Part shown: positions 25,469-35,003 of the stretch, piece by piece
How positions within the stretch are numbered: position 1 is the first letter of the stretch
Layout: every line of letters begins with the position of its first letter
DNA from: Nocardia sp. NBC_00565
Lineage (GTDB): Bacteria > Actinomycetota > Actinomycetes > Mycobacteriales > Mycobacteriaceae
Length of the DNA stretch: 64,000 nucleotides
NCBI RefSeq assembly: GCF_036345915.1
Contig: NZ_CP107785.1
Location: 6,758,001 to 6,822,000 of the forward strand
Direction: 5' to 3'
Position numbers and translations under genes: made by a program
The notes under the pieces: model-generated
Seen by the model: only the letters and a program-made list of their open reading frames with translations
What the model was told of the DNA's origin: nothing
The model's database searches: none

Positions 25469-27031
25469 TCAGCGGCTGCGACGGCTCTTCTTGCGCGGCG
25501 GCGGCAGCAGGCCCTCGGCGCGCAGCCGGGCGGCGTGCTCGGCGAGCGCCTCGACCAGCGGGCCGACCTGGGCGACCTCGGGCTGCACGTCGACGCGCAG
25601 GCCGAATTCGATGGCCGTCTCGGCGGTCTTCGGGCCGATGCAGGCAACGATGGTGCGCGCATGCGGCTTACCCGCGATGCCGACCAGATTGCGGACCGTC
25701 GAGGACGAGGTGAACAGGACCGCGTCGAAACCGCCGGTCTTGATCATCTCGCGGGTCTCGGCGGGTGGCGGCGAGGCGCGCACCGTGCGGTAGGCCGTCA
25801 CGTCATCGATCTCCCAGCCGCGATCGCGCAGACCCTCGGCCAAGGTTTCGGTGGCAATGTCGGCCCGCGGCAACAGGACTCGGTTCACCGGGTCGAAAAC
25901 GTCGTCATAGGGCGGGAAGTCGGCGAGCAGGCCCTCGGAGGACTGTTCGCCACTCGGCACCAGCTCCGGGTTGATGCCGAACGAGCGCACCTTGTCCGCG
26001 GTGGCCTCGCCGACGCAGGCGATCTTCACGCCCGAAAAAGCCCGTGCGTCCAAACCGAATTCGGCGAACTTCTCCCATACCGCGCGCACCGCGTTGGTCG
26101 AGGTGAAGACCACCCACTGGTAGCGGCCGTCGACCAGACCCTTGACCGCGCGCTCCATCTGCGCCGGACTGCGCGGCGGCTCGACCGCGATGGTCGGCAC
26201 CTCCATCGGGATGGCGCCGTGGGTCACCAGCCGCTCGCTCATCTCGGCGGCCTGATCCTTGGTGCGCGGCACCAGCACGGTCCAGCCGTACAGCGCGCGC
26301 GATTCCCACCACGACATCTTCGAACGCTGCGCGACCACCTTGCCGATGGTCACCACCAGCGGACCGACCAGTTCGGAGGCCGCGCTGTTGAGCGTGGCCA
26401 GGGTGGCCTCGATGGTGCGCTGCTGACGGGTGGTGCCGCGCACGGTCACCGCGACCGGGGTCTGCGGCGCCATACCGTGTTCGACCAGCGCGCTCGCGGT
26501 TTCGGCCAGATGCCCCGAGGTCGCCGAGAGCACCAGCGGGCCGGGTGCGGCGGCCAGCGCCGCCCAGTCGACCTCGCCGCGCACATCGGCCTCGGTGTGC
26601 CCGGAGCCGAGCGCGATACCGGCGAAGCTGGGTACCGCGGAACCGTTCGGCAGACCCGGCAGCACCTCGAAGACCATATGCGAGCGAGTGACCGCGTTGA
26701 CCTCGGCGATCACCGAATCGGTGGTCAGCGGATCACCGGCGACCACCCGGACCACGTCGTGTCCGCCGCGGGCCTCCGCGATCAGCGTTTTGGCCACCTC
26801 GGCCGGATCGCCGAGTGCCGGACGCACGTCCACCGGACGCTCGCCGTCCGCACCGGGCTCGACCGCGATACCGATCAGGCCCAGCACACCCTTGTCGACA
26901 TCGGGATCGGTGAACGCCAATGTCGCCCGCCCGAGCACCTCACGCGCCCGCACCGTCAGCAGCGCCGCATCACCGGGCCCCGACCCGACAAACAGAATCC
27001 GACCAGGGTGCTTCTTATGTGCTCGGCTCAT
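25469..27031 (-). CDS. hemD: uroporphyrinogen-III C-methyltransferase / uroporphyrinogen-III synthase fusion
   Basis: 520 residues with two enzymes in one chain. The N-terminal half (about 10-240) is a SUMT-type methylase: ILFVGSGPGDAALLTVRARE holds the GxGxGD SAM motif and VVRVVAGDPLT the second conserved stretch. The C-terminal half (about 255-500) is HemD, which cyclises hydroxymethylbilane to uroporphyrinogen III (VFTSTNAVRAVWEKFAEFG, ACVGEATADKVRSFG). The methylase motif GDPLTTDS is atypical, so it may be a degenerate partner. A basic tail, RKKSRRSR, ends the protein. Same order and fusion as mycobacterial Rv0511. It follows hemC after a 145-bp gap. Confidence 0.93.
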   Translation of the reverse strand: MSRAHKKHPGRILFVGSGPGDAALLTVRAREVLGRATLAFTDPDVDKGVLGLIGIAVEPGADGERPVDVRPALGDPAEVAKTLIAEARGGHDVVRVVAGDPLTTDSVIAEVNAVTRSHMVFEVLPGLPNGSAVPSFAGIALGSGHTEADVRGEVDWAALAAAPGPLVLSATSGHLAETASALVEHGMAPQTPVAVTVRGTTRQQRTIEATLATLNSAASELVGPLVVTIGKVVAQRSKMSWWESRALYGWTVLVPRTKDQAAEMSERLVTHGAIPMEVPTIAVEPPRSPAQMERAVKGLVDGRYQWVVFTSTNAVRAVWEKFAEFGLDARAFSGVKIACVGEATADKVRSFGINPELVPSGEQSSEGLLADFPPYDDVFDPVNRVLLPRADIATETLAEGLRDRGWEIDDVTAYRTVRASPPPAETREMIKTGGFDAVLFTSSSTVRNLVGIAGKPHARTIVACIGPKTAETAIEFGLRVDVQPEVAQVGPLVEALAEHAARLRAEGLLPPPRKKSRRSR

Positions 27032-27176
27032 GCCCGCACCTCGCTAGCGCTCGGCACGGCCATGCCCGAAGGCGCTGTGCTGATGATTCGCTCGCTGTGC
27101 TCGCTCGAGCCTCCGCCTCGCCGGCGCTCGGCTCCGGCATGACCGAGCCTCTCGGCTGTGTTGATGATTCGCTCGC

Positions 27177-28238
27177 TCATGGGCAATTCTCCATTGGGCT
27201 GGAATTGGAAAAGTCGGTGGCGGGCGGGTTCACCGCCTGTGTGGGGGAACCGGCGGACTCCGGTTCGGGAGTGCTGAGCAGCTCGCGGGCGCCCAGGTCG
27301 AGCAATTCCCGGGCCAGCTCGCGCCCCAGTTCCGCGGCGCGCTCCGGCGAGCCGACCACGGAGGCTCGCAACACATCGGAGCCGTCGACGGCCGCCGCGC
27401 AAGCGCGTAGCGAGAGTTCGTCGACAATCCTGCCGTCGTCGTCGAGCGATTCGACGACCTCGGCGATCGCACCGATCGGCGCGGTGCACCCGGCCTCCAG
27501 TTCGGCCAGCAGCGACCGCTCGGCGATGACGGCCGCGCGGGTGGCGGCGTCGTCGAGATCGGTCAGCACTTCGATCAGTTCGCCGTCATCGCTGCGGCAT
27601 TCGACCGCCAGCGCGCCCTGCGCGGGCGCGGGCAGCATCTGCACCGGCTCGAGCGATTCGGTGACCGCGTCGAGCCGACCGATTCTGGCCAGTCCGGCCC
27701 TGGCGACGACGACCGCGTCCAGTTCGCCCTCGCTCACCTTGCGCAGGCGAGTATCGAGGTTGCCGCGCAGCGGCACGATATCCAGACCGAGTCCGAGAGC
27801 ACGCAATTGGGCGGCGCGGCGCGGCGCGGAGGTGCCGATCTTGCTACCGGCGGGCAGTTCGCCGAGCACCAGACCATCGCGCGCCACCAGAGCGTCACGC
27901 GGATCCTCGCGGGTCGGGATGGCGGCGATGGTGAAGCGCGGATCCTGCGCGGTCGGCAGATCCTTGTAGGAGTGCACCGCGATATCGATGTTCCCGGCGG
28001 CGAGTTCGTCCCGCAGTGCCGAGGTGAAAACGCCGACACCGATCTTCTGCACCGGATCCGAGGACAGATCGCCCGCAGTCTTGACGACCACGAGCTCCGC
28101 GTCGTGTCCGGCCGCGATCAGAGTGTCGCGGATGGTGCCCGCCTGGGTGAGGGCGAGCAGGCTGCCTCTGGTGCCGATCCGCCACGGCACCTTGGTGCTG
28201 CCTGCGGTCACGTTTTCCTCTTCCTGCACGATCATCAT
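27177..28238 (-). CDS. hemC: hydroxymethylbilane synthase (porphobilinogen deaminase)
   Basis: 353 residues from an ATG overlapping the hemA stop (ATGA). Polymerises four porphobilinogens using a dipyrromethane cofactor. The family start [16 protein letters not shown], the catalytic region SYKDLPT (Asp in HSYKD), [13 protein letters not shown] with substrate-binding arginines, and the cofactor-loop cysteine in [11 protein letters not shown] are all present. The C-terminal extension after residue 325 ([20 protein letters not shown]) is longer than usual. The 145 bp between hemC and hemD hold no gene, only repeated GCTCGCTC-like patches. Confidence 0.95.
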   Translation of the reverse strand: MMIVQEEENVTAGSTKVPWRIGTRGSLLALTQAGTIRDTLIAAGHDAELVVVKTAGDLSSDPVQKIGVGVFTSALRDELAAGNIDIAVHSYKDLPTAQDPRFTIAAIPTREDPRDALVARDGLVLGELPAGSKIGTSAPRRAAQLRALGLGLDIVPLRGNLDTRLRKVSEGELDAVVVARAGLARIGRLDAVTESLEPVQMLPAPAQGALAVECRSDDGELIEVLTDLDDAATRAAVIAERSLLAELEAGCTAPIGAIAEVVESLDDDGRIVDELSLRACAAAVDGSDVLRASVVGSPERAAELGRELARELLDLGARELLSTPEPESAGSPTQAVNPPATDFSNSSPMENCP

Positions 28239-29704
28239 GCCGTCTGCCCCTGTTCCTCGCTGCGGTGTCCGGCGGTGAAGTCGTCGGCAAGCGCGATCTC
28301 CCCGCCGCTAGCGATCGCTTGCGGGTCGCTCGAAGCAAAACCGCCCGCGCTGTGCTCGTCGCCGATCGGACTGATCTCCATCGGTGTCGCAACCGCTTGC
28401 GCCGCACCGGGTTTGAGTTCGAACAATTCGCGCAGCGCCTCGGCGTAGGTGTCACCGCCTGGCGTGGAGGCCAACTGCTTGACTCGCACCGTCGGCGCGT
28501 GCAGCAGCTTGTCCACGACGCGGCGCACCGTGCGCGCCACCTCGTCACGCTCCGGATCGGCCAGGTCGGGCAGCCGGGAGTCGAGTCTGAGTAGTTCGGC
28601 CTCGACCACCTCGGCCGCGCGCTGGCGCAGCGCGGCCACGGTCGGGGTGACCTCCGCCATGCGCTGGCCCGCAAGGTATTTCGCGAGTTCGTCGGCGACG
28701 ATCGAGCGAGCGGCGGCGGTATCGTCGGCGGCCGCACCGGCCGCGGGATCGCGCTGCAATGTCTCGATATCGATAACGGTGATACCGGGCAGCCCGGCGA
28801 CGGCGTGTTCGACATCGCGCGGCAGACCGAGATCGCAGAACACCAACGGCCGTTCCGCCGCGGCGAATTCACTGCCGCGCTCACGCTCGGCGAGCGCACG
28901 GTGGGTATCGGCCAACGTCACCACGGCACCGACCGCGCCGGTACAGGTGATGACGACATCGGCCGCGGCCATCGCCCCGGTCAGCCGGGACAGTTCCATC
29001 GACTCGGCCTCGACGCCATAGCTGCGCGCGGTCTCCGCGAGCCGATCGGCCCTGGCCAGCGTGCGGTTCACCACGACGATGCGACCGATGCCCGCGCGCG
29101 ACAGATGCGCCACCGCGAGTCCGCCCATCGCCCCGGCCCCGACCACCACGGCGGTCCGACCGGCGAGCGGGCCCAGCACCTGCTGCGACCGATCCAGCGC
29201 CACCGACACCACCGACGCACCGGCCCGGTCGATACCGGTCTCCGCGTGCACCCGCTTGCCGACCCGCAGCGCGTGCTGGGCCAGTTCGTGCAGTGTCCGC
29301 CCGACCGCCTGCTGGGCGTCGGCGGAGGCGTAGGCGCCGCGGATCTGGCTGAGCACCTGCTGCTCACCGATCACCATCGAATCCAGACCGCTGGCCACCG
29401 CGAACAGATGCTCGGCGGCGGCCTCGCTGTAGCGGACGTAGGCGTGCTTGGTCAGATCCGGCAGCGGCAGTCCGGAATGCTTGGTCAGCAGGTCGCCGAC
29501 CTCGGCGAGACCGCCGTGGAACGCATCGACAACCGCGTAGACCTCGACGCGGTTGCAGGTGGAGACGATCATCGCCTCGGAAACGTGGCTGGAGGTGAGC
29601 ATTCGATCGATCAGCTTCGGCCGGTCCGCGTCGGTGATCGCGACCTTTTCGAGAACCGAGACGGGCGCGCTCCGATGCGAGATCCCGACCAGAAGAACGC
29701 TCAT
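28235..29704 (-). CDS. hemA: glutamyl-tRNA reductase (first step of heme biosynthesis)
   Basis: 489 residues from the ATG at 29704 ([20 protein letters not shown]); the frame runs on to 29770 but the family start is here. Reduces glutamyl-tRNA to glutamate-1-semialdehyde with NADPH. The nucleophilic cysteine is in [18 protein letters not shown], the specificity region in [20 protein letters not shown], and the NADPH Rossmann motif in [19 protein letters not shown] dimerisation domain follows. The last 60 residues are low-complexity. It is the gene after rex, so control by the NADH/NAD+ ratio is plausible. Confidence 0.96.
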   Translation of the reverse strand: MSVLLVGISHRSAPVSVLEKVAITDADRPKLIDRMLTSSHVSEAMIVSTCNRVEVYAVVDAFHGGLAEVGDLLTKHSGLPLPDLTKHAYVRYSEAAAEHLFAVASGLDSMVIGEQQVLSQIRGAYASADAQQAVGRTLHELAQHALRVGKRVHAETGIDRAGASVVSVALDRSQQVLGPLAGRTAVVVGAGAMGGLAVAHLSRAGIGRIVVVNRTLARADRLAETARSYGVEAESMELSRLTGAMAAADVVITCTGAVGAVVTLADTHRALAERERGSEFAAAERPLVFCDLGLPRDVEHAVAGLPGITVIDIETLQRDPAAGAAADDTAAARSIVADELAKYLAGQRMAEVTPTVAALRQRAAEVVEAELLRLDSRLPDLADPERDEVARTVRRVVDKLLHAPTVRVKQLASTPGGDTYAEALRELFELKPGAAQAVATPMEISPIGDEHSAGGFASSDPQAIASGGEIALADDFTAGHRSEEQGQTA

Positions 29705-29831
29705 GACTGCGCCTCGCTGTCGCCCGGCTCCGTCATGCGCGTTGCGCGCTGCCACATGATTCGCGCCCACCCGTCACCCGGCCACCACCCCTCACCGAAT
29801 CGCTGCGCGATGCTGTACTCGCTAAGTTCGC

Positions 29832-30656
29832 TCATGGTGTAACCACCGATCCCTTGCTGGCTGGCTCCGTTGCCGAATGCGAGGTCGTCGAGTGTTTGAG
29901 TGCCGGATGTCCGGCAGCAGTGTGCGCGGGCGCACGGTGGGCGATGCGGCCTGAGGAGACCGCGTGCACCACTTCGGGCAGGGCGGGAGCATTGCGCGCC
30001 GTCTCGAACGACAGCATCTGCAGCTCGACCGCCAGGTCGACCCGGCGAACCTCCACCGTCTCCGGCGCGGTCAGCTCACACGGGGCAAAGCTCAGAATCG
30101 ACTGCAGCCCGGAAGCGACCAACAGGTCGCAGACATCCTGGGCCGCGTCGTCGGGCACGGTGATCACCGCGATGGTCGGCTTCAACGCGCCGATGGCCGG
30201 GGCCAGATCCGCGACATCACGGACCACCAGACCGGCGACCGATATGCCGATCACCTCGGGATGACTGTCGAACATGCCGACCACGGTGAATCCGCGCCGC
30301 CGGAATCCGCCGTAGCCCACCAGGGCCCGGCCCAGATTTCCGGCGCCGACCAGTACCACCCGATGTCCCTGCGACAGACCGAGCACGTCCTCGATCCTGG
30401 TGCGCAACTTGGCCACGTCATAGCCGACACCCCGAACGCCATTGGGACCGAGGAAGGAAAGATCCTTGCGCAACTTGGCCGAATTGACACCCGCCGCGAC
30501 AGCCAGTTCCTCACTCGATACGATGGCAACACTGTCGTCGGCCAATATGGCGAGGACCCGGAGATAGGTGGCCAGCCGCGCCACTGTGGCCTGCGGGATG
30601 TCCTTCTGCAGAGCCCTGCCGGAGACGCCGCCCGGCGCCTCATGCTGCTCTGTCAC
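29832..30656 (-). CDS. rex: redox-sensing transcriptional repressor Rex
   Basis: 274 residues from a GTG at 30656 preceded by GAGGAG; the frame continues to an ATG at 30734 without a clear ribosome site. The N-terminal winged helix (IPQATVARLATYLRVLAILA, GVNSAKLRKDLSFLGPNGVR) and the NADH-binding Rossmann motif (VVLVGAGNLGRALVGYGGF) define Rex, which represses respiratory and heme genes at high NAD+/NADH. A His/Ser/Ala-rich tail (ASKGSVVTP at the end) is unusual. A Rex-like operator (30818-30835) lies upstream, implying autoregulation, and hemA follows, as in other actinomycetes. Confidence 0.93.
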   Translation of the reverse strand: MTEQHEAPGGVSGRALQKDIPQATVARLATYLRVLAILADDSVAIVSSEELAVAAGVNSAKLRKDLSFLGPNGVRGVGYDVAKLRTRIEDVLGLSQGHRVVLVGAGNLGRALVGYGGFRRRGFTVVGMFDSHPEVIGISVAGLVVRDVADLAPAIGALKPTIAVITVPDDAAQDVCDLLVASGLQSILSFAPCELTAPETVEVRRVDLAVELQMLSFETARNAPALPEVVHAVSSGRIAHRAPAHTAAGHPALKHSTTSHSATEPASKGSVVTP

Positions 30657-30817
30657 GTCGTCGGCTCCTCGTTCCGGCCTCCGCGAGGTCCGGTTCGTCG
30701 CTCGACCTTCTTGCCCGGGGCGGTCCGGTGCCATGGTCGAAGTATCGGAATGCTGATGTCATTACGCGGTGGGTCCGCAGCCTCGGCATGCGGGTCGCGT
30801 GCCACCACCGTAACTGC

Positions 30818-30835
30818 TTGTGCAGCCCTTCACAA
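30818..30835. promoter_or_regulatory. Rex operator-like palindrome
   Basis: TTGTGCAGCCCTTCACAA compares with the Rex consensus TTGTGAA-N4-TTCACAA with one mismatch in 14 arm positions. It lies between glutaredoxin and rex, 162 bp before the chosen rex start, on the path to hemA, hemC and hemD. It suggests NADH-responsive control of the heme operon. Confidence 0.7.
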
Positions 30836-30906
30836 AGTCGGTGAATTTGGCCTCATTTTCCGCCGCGACCAGCAGCGCGGCGGAATCGGGCCGGATCAGC
30901 TATCGC

Positions 30907-31167
30907 TCAGCGAGTCAAGTCGGCCCGCAATCGGGGCTCGTCGACGTCGAAATAGCTGTGCTCACGGCCGTCCAACAGCACCACCGGAAGCCGGTCACCG
31001 TACTCCGCGCGCAGGCCAGGGTCATTTCCGGCGACTTCATCGACATCAACCGTGGACGGCTCGATGCCGAAATCGGCGCAGATCCCCCGGAGTTGCTCGA
31101 GCGCTGTCACACAGAGCCCGCAGCCCGATCGCGTCAGCAGGGTCACCGAATGTGTGGGATTGGTCAT
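30907..31167 (-). CDS. glutaredoxin-like protein (Rv0508-like)
   Basis: 86 residues from the ATG at 31167. Thioredoxin-fold protein with the motif SVTLLTRSGCGLCVTALEQL (CGLC) and the later VVLLDGREHSYFDVDEPRLR. The redox centre CxxC lies near residue 15. It probably reduces disulfides or serves as an electron donor in the cytoplasm. Its position before rex-hemA matches the Rv0508-hemA neighbourhood of M. tuberculosis. The frame extends 21 codons upstream, but the start chosen is the family one. Confidence 0.85.
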   Translation of the reverse strand: MTNPTHSVTLLTRSGCGLCVTALEQLRGICADFGIEPSTVDVDEVAGNDPGLRAEYGDRLPVVLLDGREHSYFDVDEPRLRADLTR

Positions 31168-31278
31168 GGCCGATATTAAATCGCCTCGCCACGCCCGGAT
31201 CCGCGCGCGCGGTAGTGCCTTAACTGTCACCGCGGCCAGCTAATGTGGGTGTGGTTCGCGCGACGGGCGGAGGTACTG

Positions 31279-32307
31279 GTGCCGGAACGATCGAAGGTGG
31301 CAAGGGCAGGTTTCATCGCGGGACGATTCGGTGAGTTTCCGGTGCGGTGGAATCAGGGTCGGCTCGGCCAGGGTCTGCAGGACCAACTCGCGCGCATCTC
31401 GCGCAGCCCCTTCGGCCCCAGCGAGGAAGAGCTGCGGGCCAATCTGGCCGGTGAGGCCAGCGCGGAGGCGGCGCTGTCGCTGCACGACGCCGAGCTGGCG
31501 GAGTCCGACGTCGAGACGACCGGGCCCGAGGTCCCCAGAGACCTGACTGCGGCGGCGTTCTTCGATGTCGACAACACCATGGTGCAGGGCGCGTCGATCG
31601 TGCACTTCGCCCGTGGCCTGGCCGCACGCAAATACTTCAAGACCTCCGATCTGGTGGATGTCGCCTGGAAGCAGGTGAAGTTCCGGGTCACCGGCAAGGA
31701 GAACAGCACCGATATGGCCGCGGGCCGGGAGAAGGCGCTGGCGTTCATCGCCGGCCGCCCGACCGCCGAGTTGGCCGCCCTCGGCGAGGAGATCTACGAC
31801 GAGATCATCGCCGACAAGATCTGGCCGGGGACAAGGGCTTTGGCGCAGATGCACCTCGACGCGGGCCAGCAGGTCTGGCTGGTGACCGCGACGCCGGTCG
31901 AGTTGGCGCAGGTGATCGCGAAGCGGCTCGGGCTGACCGGTGCGCTCGGCACGGTCGCCGAGAGTGTGGACGGAAAGTTCACCGGACGACTGGTCGGCGA
32001 CATCCTGCACGGGCTCGGCAAGGCGCATGCGGTGCGCACGCTGGCGATCCGAGAAGGCTTGAACCTCAAGCGGTGTACGGCCTACTCCGACAGCCACAAC
32101 GATGTGCCGATGCTCTCGCTGGTCGGCACCGCGGTGGCGATCAATCCGGATTCGGATCTGCGTGAGGTGGCCAAGAATCGCGGGTGGGAGATCCGCGACT
32201 TCCGCACCGGGCGCAAGGCCGCGAAGATCGGCGTGCCGACGGCGCTGGCACTCGGGGCCGCCGGTGGCGCGGTGGCGGCCGCGGTGACTCGACGCCGCGA
32301 ACACTGA
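31279..32307 (+). CDS. serB1: HAD-IB family hydrolase, SerB1-like
   Basis: 342 residues from a GTG at 31279 with GGCGGAGG upstream, in frame with a weaker ATG at 31243. HAD motif I is [15 protein letters not shown] (about residue 90) and motif II is [10 protein letters not shown]; the lysine comes later (LHGLGKAH) and motif IV is [13 protein letters not shown]. The family includes phosphoserine phosphatase-like enzymes. The 85-residue N-terminal extension is a cytosolic helical segment with no signal peptide, while the C-terminus [20 protein letters not shown] looks like a membrane-proximal hydrophobic tail. It is divergent from glutaredoxin, matching Rv0505c. Substrate unproven. Confidence 0.88.
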   Translation: MPERSKVARAGFIAGRFGEFPVRWNQGRLGQGLQDQLARISRSPFGPSEEELRANLAGEASAEAALSLHDAELAESDVETTGPEVPRDLTAAAFFDVDNTMVQGASIVHFARGLAARKYFKTSDLVDVAWKQVKFRVTGKENSTDMAAGREKALAFIAGRPTAELAALGEEIYDEIIADKIWPGTRALAQMHLDAGQQVWLVTATPVELAQVIAKRLGLTGALGTVAESVDGKFTGRLVGDILHGLGKAHAVRTLAIREGLNLKRCTAYSDSHNDVPMLSLVGTAVAINPDSDLREVAKNRGWEIRDFRTGRKAAKIGVPTALALGAAGGAVAAAVTRRREH

Positions 32308-32323
32308 CGAGGCCGCCCCGTTA

Positions 32324-32391
32324 TTTCGGCGAACGCCGGAATCCAGTGCGGTCGAGGGGTTTTCCGGACTGGGTCCCGGCGTTCGCCGAAA
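32324..32391. repeat. REP-like inverted repeat / bidirectional terminator
   Basis: Perfect 16-bp arms, TTTCGGCGAACGCCGG at 32324-32339 and its complement at 32376-32391, with a 36-base spacer. It sits between the convergent SerB1-like and acyltransferase genes. The sequence resembles short repeated palindromes with GGCGAACGCC cores that occur between genes in several GC-rich bacteria. Terminator function is likely from position. Confidence 0.65.
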
Positions 32392-32424
32392 CAACGCGGC
32401 GAACGAACCGACTCGAATTCCCCG

Positions 32425-33456
32425 CTAGCCCGTGAAGGGGTTGCGGCGCTTGGTGAGCAGTTTGTAGAGGGTTTGCTGAATGGTCTCGCGGACCTGGTCG
32501 GTGACCTCGAACATGGTCATCGGATCGTCGGCGGCCTCGGCCTCGTAGCCGGTCGTCGAGATGGGCTCACCGAATTCGATGTACCACTTGGACGGCAGCG
32601 GTACCGCGCCGAGCAGACCGAGATGTGGGAACAGCGGGGTCACCGGGAAGTAGGGCACGTTGAGCAGCCGGGCGAGCGGCTTGATATCGGCCAGCTTCGG
32701 ATAGATCTCCTCGGAGCCGACGATCGAGCACGGGATGATCGGCACACCGGTGCGCACCGCCGCGGCCACGAAGCCGCCGCGACCGAAACGCTGCAGCTTG
32801 TAGCGGTCGGCGAACTGCTTGCCGACACCCTTGAAGCCCTCGGGGAAGACACCGGTCAATTCGCCCGCGCGCAATAGCCTTTCGGCATCCGGATGGCAGG
32901 CCAGGGTGTGCCCGGCTTTGCGGGCCAGCGCGCCGAGCACCGGCGTCTCGAAGACGAGATCGGCAGCGAGCAGGCGTAGTGCGCGTTGCTTCGGATGCCG
33001 GTCGTGGATCGCCAGCTGCAGCATCAGCCCGTCCAGCGGGACCGTGCCCGCGTGGTTCGCGACGATCAGCGCGCCGCCCACCTCGGGCAGGTGCTCGATC
33101 CCGCTGACCTGCACCCGGAACCAGAAGTCCGAGAGCGGGCGCAGCGCGGGCAGGATCAGCGATTCGAGCAGATGCTCGTCGAAGCCGAATTCGTCGATCT
33201 GATAGTCACCGGTGATCCGGCGACGCGCGAATTCCGCGGTGCTGCGGATCTGGTTGCCGACCGCGCCGCGCAGCATATCCCCGAGCGACTGCGGCGCGGG
33301 CGGTTCGGCGGCCGCGAGCCGGTCGATCAGGGAGGTCACCACCTGGCTCGGCGCGGCGTCACCGGTCACCGGCTCCGGCCAGCGCCGGGGCGCGGTCCGC
33401 TGACGGGTCTCGACGTTCAGATCGTGTAGATGAATGACCTTGGCCACATCGTTCAT
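32425..33456 (-). CDS. lysophospholipid acyltransferase family protein (PlsC-like)
   Basis: 343 residues from an ATG overlapping the galE2 stop (ATGA). The acyltransferase motif NHAGTVPLDGLML carries the catalytic His and Asp (NHx4D), followed by block III GVFPEGFKGVGK and block IV VPIIPCSIVGSEEI. Members transfer acyl chains to lysophosphatidate or related acceptors in the inner leaflet. It equals Rv0502 in position, next to galE2 and serB1. Its true acceptor in this group is not established; a role in phospholipid or glycolipid acylation is likely. Confidence 0.88.
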   Translation of the reverse strand: MNDVAKVIHLHDLNVETRQRTAPRRWPEPVTGDAAPSQVVTSLIDRLAAAEPPAPQSLGDMLRGAVGNQIRSTAEFARRRITGDYQIDEFGFDEHLLESLILPALRPLSDFWFRVQVSGIEHLPEVGGALIVANHAGTVPLDGLMLQLAIHDRHPKQRALRLLAADLVFETPVLGALARKAGHTLACHPDAERLLRAGELTGVFPEGFKGVGKQFADRYKLQRFGRGGFVAAAVRTGVPIIPCSIVGSEEIYPKLADIKPLARLLNVPYFPVTPLFPHLGLLGAVPLPSKWYIEFGEPISTTGYEAEAADDPMTMFEVTDQVRETIQQTLYKLLTKRRNPFTG

Positions 33457-34541
33457 GAATGTGCTCCCGTACCGGCCCCGAGCAGGCCGAGCAGTTTATT
33501 TTCTGCGGCATCGATCCAGGCGGGATCGATGACGGGCCGCGACGCTGCGCCCCCGATGAAGTCGTCGAATGCCTGCACCGTCGTCCAGCGCGGTACGAAT
33601 CCGAGTTCGGTCCGCATCCGGGTGGTGTCCAGGCCGCAGCCGAAATGGAAGTAGTCGATCTGCTCACTGGTGAAATCGCGCATGATCGGCCCCATGAGCG
33701 CGCGGCCCGCGGTGCGGAACAGCGCCCACGGGATCGGTAGTTCGACGCGGCCCGCACGCCGGATGGCCTGCGATAACGCCAGCGCGCCGTCACCGGCGAT
33801 GTTGTAGGTGCCACCCGGCGCCTGCCGTGCGGCGTGCGCCATCGCGGCGATCGCGTCTTCCTCGTGCAGCAGTTGCAACCTGGCGTCGCGGCCGAAGACC
33901 GTCGGCGCCACCGGCGAGCGCAGATATTGCACACCGCGTCCGGCCAACCGCGGGCCGACGATAGGCGCCAAACGCAAAATCGCGGTAGCGATATCGGGCC
34001 GCCGTCGCGCGAGGCCGCGGACGAATCCTTCGATTTCGATCATGTCGCGCGCAAACCAACCACTCGGTGGGGTTCGCGCGCTCATTTCCTCGGTGAATTT
34101 CGCGGGGTCCTTGGCGCTACATCCATAAACGGCCGATGTCGAGCGCACCACCACCCGACGCACCGAAGACGATTTCTGACAGACCGCGAGCAGCTGCATG
34201 GCGCCGAGGACGTTGAGGTCCTTCATCACCGCCCGGCCACCACCGGCGGGCGGATGCGTCAGCATCGAGGCGTGCACCACGGTGTCCACCTCGTTGCCGC
34301 CGATTACCTTGCGAATCAATGGATTTCGAATATCGGCGCGAACGAACTCGGCCCGGCCCATGCGTCGCTGCAACTCGCGACTCGGCGTCATGGTGTCGAC
34401 GGCGAGGATACGTTCGATGGTGGAATCCTGGGCCAGACGCACGACAACATTGCCGCCGAAAAATCGGCTGGCCCCAGTCACCATCACCACTTTGGGGGTG
34501 TGTCCATCCCTGATCTCAGATCCCACCGCACCGGATCCCAA
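33453..34541 (-). CDS. galE2: NAD-dependent epimerase/dehydratase (GalE2-like)
   Basis: 362 residues. Extended SDR fold with a modified nucleotide motif VVMVTGASRFFGGNVVVRLA, a Tyr-containing RSTSAVYGCSAKDPAKF, and a later TYNIAGDGALALSQAIRRAG substrate-domain stretch. The catalytic YxxxK pair is not obvious, so epimerase activity is uncertain. The start is unclear: the longest form uses a TTG at 34541, with a GTG at 34526 as an alternative. It overlaps the acyltransferase gene by four bases and matches mycobacterial galE2 (Rv0501). A hairpin downstream of bS22 separates it from the ribosomal gene. Confidence 0.8.
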   Translation of the reverse strand: MGSGAVGSEIRDGHTPKVVMVTGASRFFGGNVVVRLAQDSTIERILAVDTMTPSRELQRRMGRAEFVRADIRNPLIRKVIGGNEVDTVVHASMLTHPPAGGGRAVMKDLNVLGAMQLLAVCQKSSSVRRVVVRSTSAVYGCSAKDPAKFTEEMSARTPPSGWFARDMIEIEGFVRGLARRRPDIATAILRLAPIVGPRLAGRGVQYLRSPVAPTVFGRDARLQLLHEEDAIAAMAHAARQAPGGTYNIAGDGALALSQAIRRAGRVELPIPWALFRTAGRALMGPIMRDFTSEQIDYFHFGCGLDTTRMRTELGFVPRWTTVQAFDDFIGGAASRPVIDPAWIDAAENKLLGLLGAGTGAHS

Positions 34542-34675
34542 CTGTGTCGGCCCCCCAATTCCTTTCAGTGCGGTATCAGCGTAACCGCTCGTCTCCGACG
34601 CGCCGATACTATTAACCAGGTTCTTACGATGACTTCAGTCATCGGATACACGAGCGACTTTCAAACTCGGCTGTT

Positions 34676-34711
34676 TCAAAAAGAATAGCCCGCCACCAAT
34701 CGGTGACGGGC
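34676..34711 (-). terminator. intrinsic terminator of the bS22 gene
   Basis: Reading leftwards from the bS22 stop, a hairpin with 10-bp arms (34702-34711 and 34688-34697, one mismatch, AATC/GATT loop) is followed by TATTCTTTTTG on the RNA strand. This is a classic intrinsic terminator, rare in such GC-rich DNA. Confidence 0.8.
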
Positions 34712-34733
34712 ATCCCAGCAAACACGCAGCGTC

Positions 34734-34835
34734 TTACTTGCCGAGTTTGCGCCGCTGGACCCGCGTGCGGCGAAGCAGCTTGCGGTGCTTCTTCTTCGAC
34801 ATGCGCTTGCGGCGCTTCTTGATCACAGAACCCAT
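34734..34835 (-). CDS. 30S ribosomal protein bS22 (AURKAIP1/COX24 domain)
   Basis: 33 residues from the ATG at 34835, starting [20 protein letters not shown] and ending [12 protein letters not shown]. This tiny, extremely basic peptide is the bS22 subunit recognised in mycobacterial ribosomes and is conserved in the same place (Rv0500B) between proC/HTH and galE2. Lys and Arg make up about half of it. A perfectly placed intrinsic terminator follows, so it is probably expressed as a separate, strong transcript. Confidence 0.95.
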
Positions 34836-35003
34836 AGGGTTGTCCTCGCGTTCTTTCTACTCGGCGCGCACGCCAATCACGTACGCCTATTTCAGCATCC
34901 ACGCCGCCAGCAGGCACCGGACACCACGAAGCGGTGCCGCCAGCAGGCGAACACGAACCGAGGGTTCATCCTACCGGGACACCGACCAGCGAACGAAACC
35001 GCC

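Noticed and set aside
24905..27142. 745-residue plus-strand frame
   Set aside because: Antisense shadow of the hemD fusion; sequence is His/Arg/Gly-rich without motifs.
32324..32391. Possible CRISPR repeat pair
   Set aside because: Only two arms in inverted orientation with one spacer; no array and no cas genes in the window.
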